From positions 1 through 16,122 of the forward strand of contig CAYRXN010000356.1 of NCBI GenBank assembly GCA_964428275.1: DNA of 16,122 bases. The letters run 5' to 3'. Position 1 is the first letter of the stretch. Each line of letters starts with the position of its first letter. The DNA comes from JALSRY01 sp964428275 (GTDB taxonomy: Bacteria > Planctomycetota > Phycisphaerae > UBA1845 > Fen-1342). Of the stretch, positions 14,309 to 16,122 are shown in pieces. The notes under the pieces were generated by a model, which was not told the origin of the DNA, made no database searches, and saw nothing but the letters and a program-made list of their open reading frames with translations. Both the position numbers and the translations under genes were made by a program.

Positions 14309-15766
14309 TTATCCGCCGGGGCGCGTCCGGGTTGCTGCCAACCGGCGGACCACTTCATCGCGGCGCTGACCAAACCGCCGTTCGATCTCGGCCTTCGTGG
14401 ATTGCCGCAAGACGAAGTCGCCGGCTTCGAAGCGCAGGAGGTTGCCGTAGGCATCCGTGTACACGATGCCGGGCGTCTCAACGAAGCCTGCGCGGGTTTC
14501 GTAGGCATAGGCGGTCTGCCCGGCGTGTTCCGGAAGCGGGCGGCTGCCCAGCGCCGTGATGACGTGCGTGACCAGCGTCCGCGTTTCGGTATCGTAGATC
14601 GTGAATCCCAGCGCGGGTTGCGGACTGGTTCCCAGCAGTCCCGGCAGTGCGCGCACCCAGGCGAGGCCCAGGTACGACTTGTCGAGCTTGAGCGGCCGTC
14701 GGGGCGCCGGCAGACCGCGGTCGGCGTTGGTCGTGAACGTGGAGAACAGCGTGTCCTGTTCGCGCATACACTGGTCGCGCGTCATGCGCACGGGCTGGTT
14801 GTCGGCGCCGGGCGGGGCGATCTGCGCATTCCAGATCTCGTAGAGGTCGGTCTCGCCGTCGCGGCTGGAGAACAGGTCGATGCGCGCGTAATCCACGCTT
14901 CCATCGTCGGCAAAGACGTATGATTGCTCGCGGATGTGCAGCCCCTCCTTGCCCCGCACACCGGGGCGGGCGTCCTGGAGCGGTTCGGTATCCGGCTGCA
15001 CGCGTCGCGTCATGTAGCCGACCGCCCGGCCCTTGATCCGGATTTCGTAGTATCGCTCGGCGGTGTCGAGCCGCAGGCTGCGAATCGCGTCCTGCAGTGC
15101 GAATCTTGCCAGGTAGGCCCGGCCGCGTTGCAGTGCCACGGCCATTTGCCGGGCGAGCGGGGCGTTGTAGATCACCCGCAGCGAGTCCGTGAGTCGCTTG
15201 ATCCGCGGGGAGACCGGCACGGTCCGGTCCCCCTGCGCCGGCGACCGATCCGCCAGCGCCTTGCCCAGGACCTGGGCATAAGAGAAGACCCAGATCGTGC
15301 CTTCGTCGAACCGCACGCAGCAGTATGTGGTACGCGTCTGGTCGATCCCGAGCCGTGCGTCGACGATCACGAAGGCCGCCGGCCGTCCTGCCACGGTAGT
15401 GCCCTGCACGCGCACGCGCTGGGTTCCGTTGATCGCCCCGAGTTGCTTGCTGAAGTACTCGACCCACTCCGAGAAAACCGGTGTCTTGAGCTCGCGGAAC
15501 ACCAGGATCTGGAGCGTGGCCCGACCGTCCGGGCTCGCCCCGCGCAGCGCCCCCAGCGAACCGCCCGGGCCGAAGAATCCCGTGCGATCGTACGTCCAGC
15601 CCGCGGGCAGGCGCATCGAGAAGCCGAAGGTCTTGTCGACAAACGGAATCGTTGTGGCCGGGCAGTCCCGCGCGGCGGTTGTCTGCCCGCGCGCCACACC
15701 CGCAGACAGTCCTGCCGCCAGTACGACCATTGCCTCAACGACATGAAACGGGCGCCACGTGACCAT
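14309..15766 (-). CDS. secreted two-domain protein, N-terminal PsbP-like segment, function unknown
   Basis: The protein has 485 aa from the ATG at 15766, which overlaps the stop of the upstream RDD gene as TGATG; GAGGA lies 8 bases upstream. Residues 1-27 form a signal peptide (VVLAAGLSAGVARG before QTT). Residues about 40-200 start with PFVDKTFGFSMRLPAGWTYD, a pattern seen in PsbP/DUF1795-type domains, and include ATLQILVF, GRPAAFVIVDA and a CC pair at 149-150. Residues about 238-455 form a second, beta-rich part opening with YYEIRIKGRAVGYM, similar to the ligand-shaped repeats found before transglutaminase-like domains, and including QSYVFADDGSVDYARIDLFS and FETP-like VYTDAYGNLLRFE. No catalytic triad is visible. 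The tight overlap with the RDD gene suggests coupled translation and a joint envelope role. No named family is recognised with confidence. Confidence 0.82.
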   Translation of the reverse strand: MVTWRPFHVVEAMVVLAAGLSAGVARGQTTAARDCPATTIPFVDKTFGFSMRLPAGWTYDRTGFFGPGGSLGALRGASPDGRATLQILVFRELKTPVFSEWVEYFSKQLGAINGTQRVRVQGTTVAGRPAAFVIVDARLGIDQTRTTYCCVRFDEGTIWVFSYAQVLGKALADRSPAQGDRTVPVSPRIKRLTDSLRVIYNAPLARQMAVALQRGRAYLARFALQDAIRSLRLDTAERYYEIRIKGRAVGYMTRRVQPDTEPLQDARPGVRGKEGLHIREQSYVFADDGSVDYARIDLFSSRDGETDLYEIWNAQIAPPGADNQPVRMTRDQCMREQDTLFSTFTTNADRGLPAPRRPLKLDKSYLGLAWVRALPGLLGTSPQPALGFTIYDTETRTLVTHVITALGSRPLPEHAGQTAYAYETRAGFVETPGIVYTDAYGNLLRFEAGDFVLRQSTKAEIERRFGQRRDEVVRRLAATRTRPGG

Positions 15767-16122
15767 CACTGGGGTCCTCGCGATTCATCCGTGTGGTCAG
15801 GTTCTGCGTGCTCGTGTTTCGCCGTTGGTTGACCGGGCTCGGCCGTCTCGACCGGGTGCTCCGGCGTCAGTCGCCGCCCGCGAACAACCAGCGTGCGCGC
15901 GAAGATGTCTCCCATGCGCTGCCGATTGCGCGACAGTATGACCAGCAGCGCGAAGACCCAGAACTGCGGCAGGTACTCGATCAGCCGCATTCCGTTGCGT
16001 GCGATGACCTGCCAGATCCGGGGTGGTGTGCCTTTTTCCGAAAGCAGGCGCAGCCCCATCAGCGTCTTGCCCACGGTACGACCCAGCCAGAGCTCCATCG
16101 TCAGCACGTACGCCGTGTGGCC
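15766..16122 (-). CDS. RDD-family membrane protein, 5' partial
   Basis: The frame is open to the right edge, so the N-terminus (including the first Arg of the RDD signature) is outside the window; the GTG at 16107 is internal. Visible landmarks are ELWLGRTVGKTLMGLRLLS, a membrane segment EYLPQFWVFALLVIL, and NRQRMGDIFARTLVVRG, which matches the family's closing Gly-Asp region. The tail after it is hydrophilic, with several His, Glu and Pro (about residues HPVETAEPGQP to the end). RDD proteins are small membrane proteins of mostly unclear role, some linked to cation exchange. The stop TGA overlaps the ATG of the next gene by one base, so the two are almost certainly in one operon. Confidence 0.85.
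   Translation of the reverse strand, partial: GHTAYVLTMELWLGRTVGKTLMGLRLLSEKGTPPRIWQVIARNGMRLIEYLPQFWVFALLVILSRNRQRMGDIFARTLVVRGRRLTPEHPVETAEPGQPTAKHEHAEPDHTDESRGPQ

Noticed and set aside
12117..14369. A 750-residue open frame on the plus strand opposite the OPT transporter
   Set aside because: Composition is dominated by Arg, His, Asp and Gln as expected for the antisense frame of a GC-rich membrane-protein gene, with no domain or ribosome site. The minus-strand OPT motifs are unambiguous.

Overview
The window is GC-rich and most likely comes from an uncultivated planctomycete, probably of the Phycisphaerae type. This is inferred from the secreted proteins with Asp/Asn-rich calcium loops of the DCNGNGVPDDC kind, dockerin-like repeats without a visible cohesin, a collagen-like secreted protein, and a ribosomal protein S9 with a long acidic, proline-rich N-terminal extension. 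No insertion sequence, phage gene, integrase or CRISPR array is visible. Both ends cut through genes.

Left part (1-6700), extracellular and carbohydrate genes. A GH31 glycosidase (5' end outside the window) is followed on the same strand by a secreted protein with calcium-loop repeats at both ends, a glycosidase-like TIM-barrel-type centre and a C-terminal dockerin pair. Converging on it from the minus strand is a secreted protein in which collagen Gly-X-Y segments alternate with four near-identical, Cys-bracketed double calcium-loop cassettes, ending in a beta-rich C-terminal domain. A small lipoprotein lies upstream of it.

Middle part (6840-9727), housekeeping. The rplM-rpsI operon (L13-S9, minus strand) has a clear promoter and a textbook intrinsic terminator. 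It is divergent from aroC (chorismate synthase, plus strand). After aroC comes a 327-base structured intergenic stretch with degenerate direct and inverted repeats and hairpins, then a tRNA-Lys(CTT) gene with its own promoter.

Right part (9731-16122). Directly behind the tRNA is a glycosyltransferase of the GTDC1/QTMAN (DUF3524) family, known in animals for adding mannose to queuosine in tRNA. Convergent to it is a minus-strand series, read from the right edge: an RDD-family membrane protein (cut by the edge), a secreted two-domain protein overlapping it by TGATG, an OPT-family transporter, and a coiled-coil-rich lipoprotein with a well-placed GGAGG at a GTG start.

The most unusual items are the collagen/calcium-cassette protein, the dockerin-bearing secreted enzyme-like protein opposite it, the QTMAN-like gene joined to a tRNA gene, and the repeat-bearing aroC-tRNA spacer.
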